Assembly (NCBI GenBank): GCA_023433345.1
Contig: JAEZDA010000011.1
Span: forward strand, 1 to 5,165
DNA length: 5,165 nt
Direction: 5' to 3'
Source of the DNA: Bacteroidota bacterium
GTDB taxonomy: Bacteria > Bacteroidota > Bacteroidia > Chitinophagales > Chitinophagaceae
The position numbers and the translations under genes are program-made. Of this stretch, positions 5,076-5,165 are shown in pieces (position 1 is the first letter of the stretch; the number at the start of each line of letters is the position of its first letter). The notes under the pieces were generated by a model. That model was given only the letters and a program-made list of their open reading frames with translations, had not been told where the DNA came from and searched no databases.

Positions 5076-5165
5076 GACTACCGACTACTGACTACTAACT
5101 ACCGACTACTGACTACTGACTACCGACTACTGACTACTGACTACCGACTACTGACTACCGACTAC
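5076..5165. repeat. GACTACY heptamer tandem array (runs off window)
   Basis: About 13 consecutive 7-bp units of GACTACC or GACTACT run from 5076 to the last base, with one variant (AACTACC at 5097). The seventh base follows C-T-T repeated, giving a 21-bp higher-order unit that changes only at the last visible units (C-T-C). One frame is open because 21 is a multiple of three, but there is no start codon or composition suggesting a protein. The right boundary lies outside the window. Confidence 0.93.

Overview
The window most likely comes from an uncultured member of the Bacteroidota, roughly Chitinophagales/Sphingobacteriia-like. Four things suggest this. A perfect phylum-type promoter (TTTG, 20-bp gap, TANNTTTG) lies upstream of the tRNA. 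A sigma-54-type response regulator lacks a C-terminal helix-turn-helix, a form I recall from this phylum. The signal peptidase I is long, with extra N-terminal membrane segments and large insertions. The genes lack Shine-Dalgarno sequences, and short intergenic repeats of kinds I recall from this phylum are present. All assignments rest on reading the sequence; no database search was possible.

Layout. Positions 1-696 hold no credible gene. They contain two copies (463 bp apart) of a GC-richer, potentially structured repeat built on a 114-bp period, separated by a mosaic of simple AT-rich repeats. Positions 697-890 form a compact tRNA-Pro(GGG) transcription unit: promoter, tRNA and intrinsic terminator. 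From 838 to about 1443 the last part of the tRNA and its terminator are repeated in tandem 3.75 times with an exact 161-bp period. Every extra unit begins with the 3' end of the tRNA. The architecture resembles the classical E. coli tyrT/rtT locus and is the most interesting item here.

After a 180-bp regulatory gap with a likely promoter and a 12-bp palindrome come three plus-strand genes: a response regulator with a sigma-54 AAA+ domain (1626-2792), signal peptidase I lepB (2849-4411) and cytidine deaminase cdd (4478-4960). The first two are probably co-transcribed. A strong hairpin/T-tract sits between lepB and cdd, only 10 nt before the cdd start codon.

The window ends (4961-5165) in more intergenic repeats: a decamer cluster, a small hairpin, and a GACTACY heptamer array with a 21-bp higher-order pattern that runs off the end. 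Functionally, the regulator could link phosphorylation signals to sigma-54 transcription. LepB processes exported proteins, and Cdd salvages cytidine/deoxycytidine. No shared pathway is evident beyond proximity.
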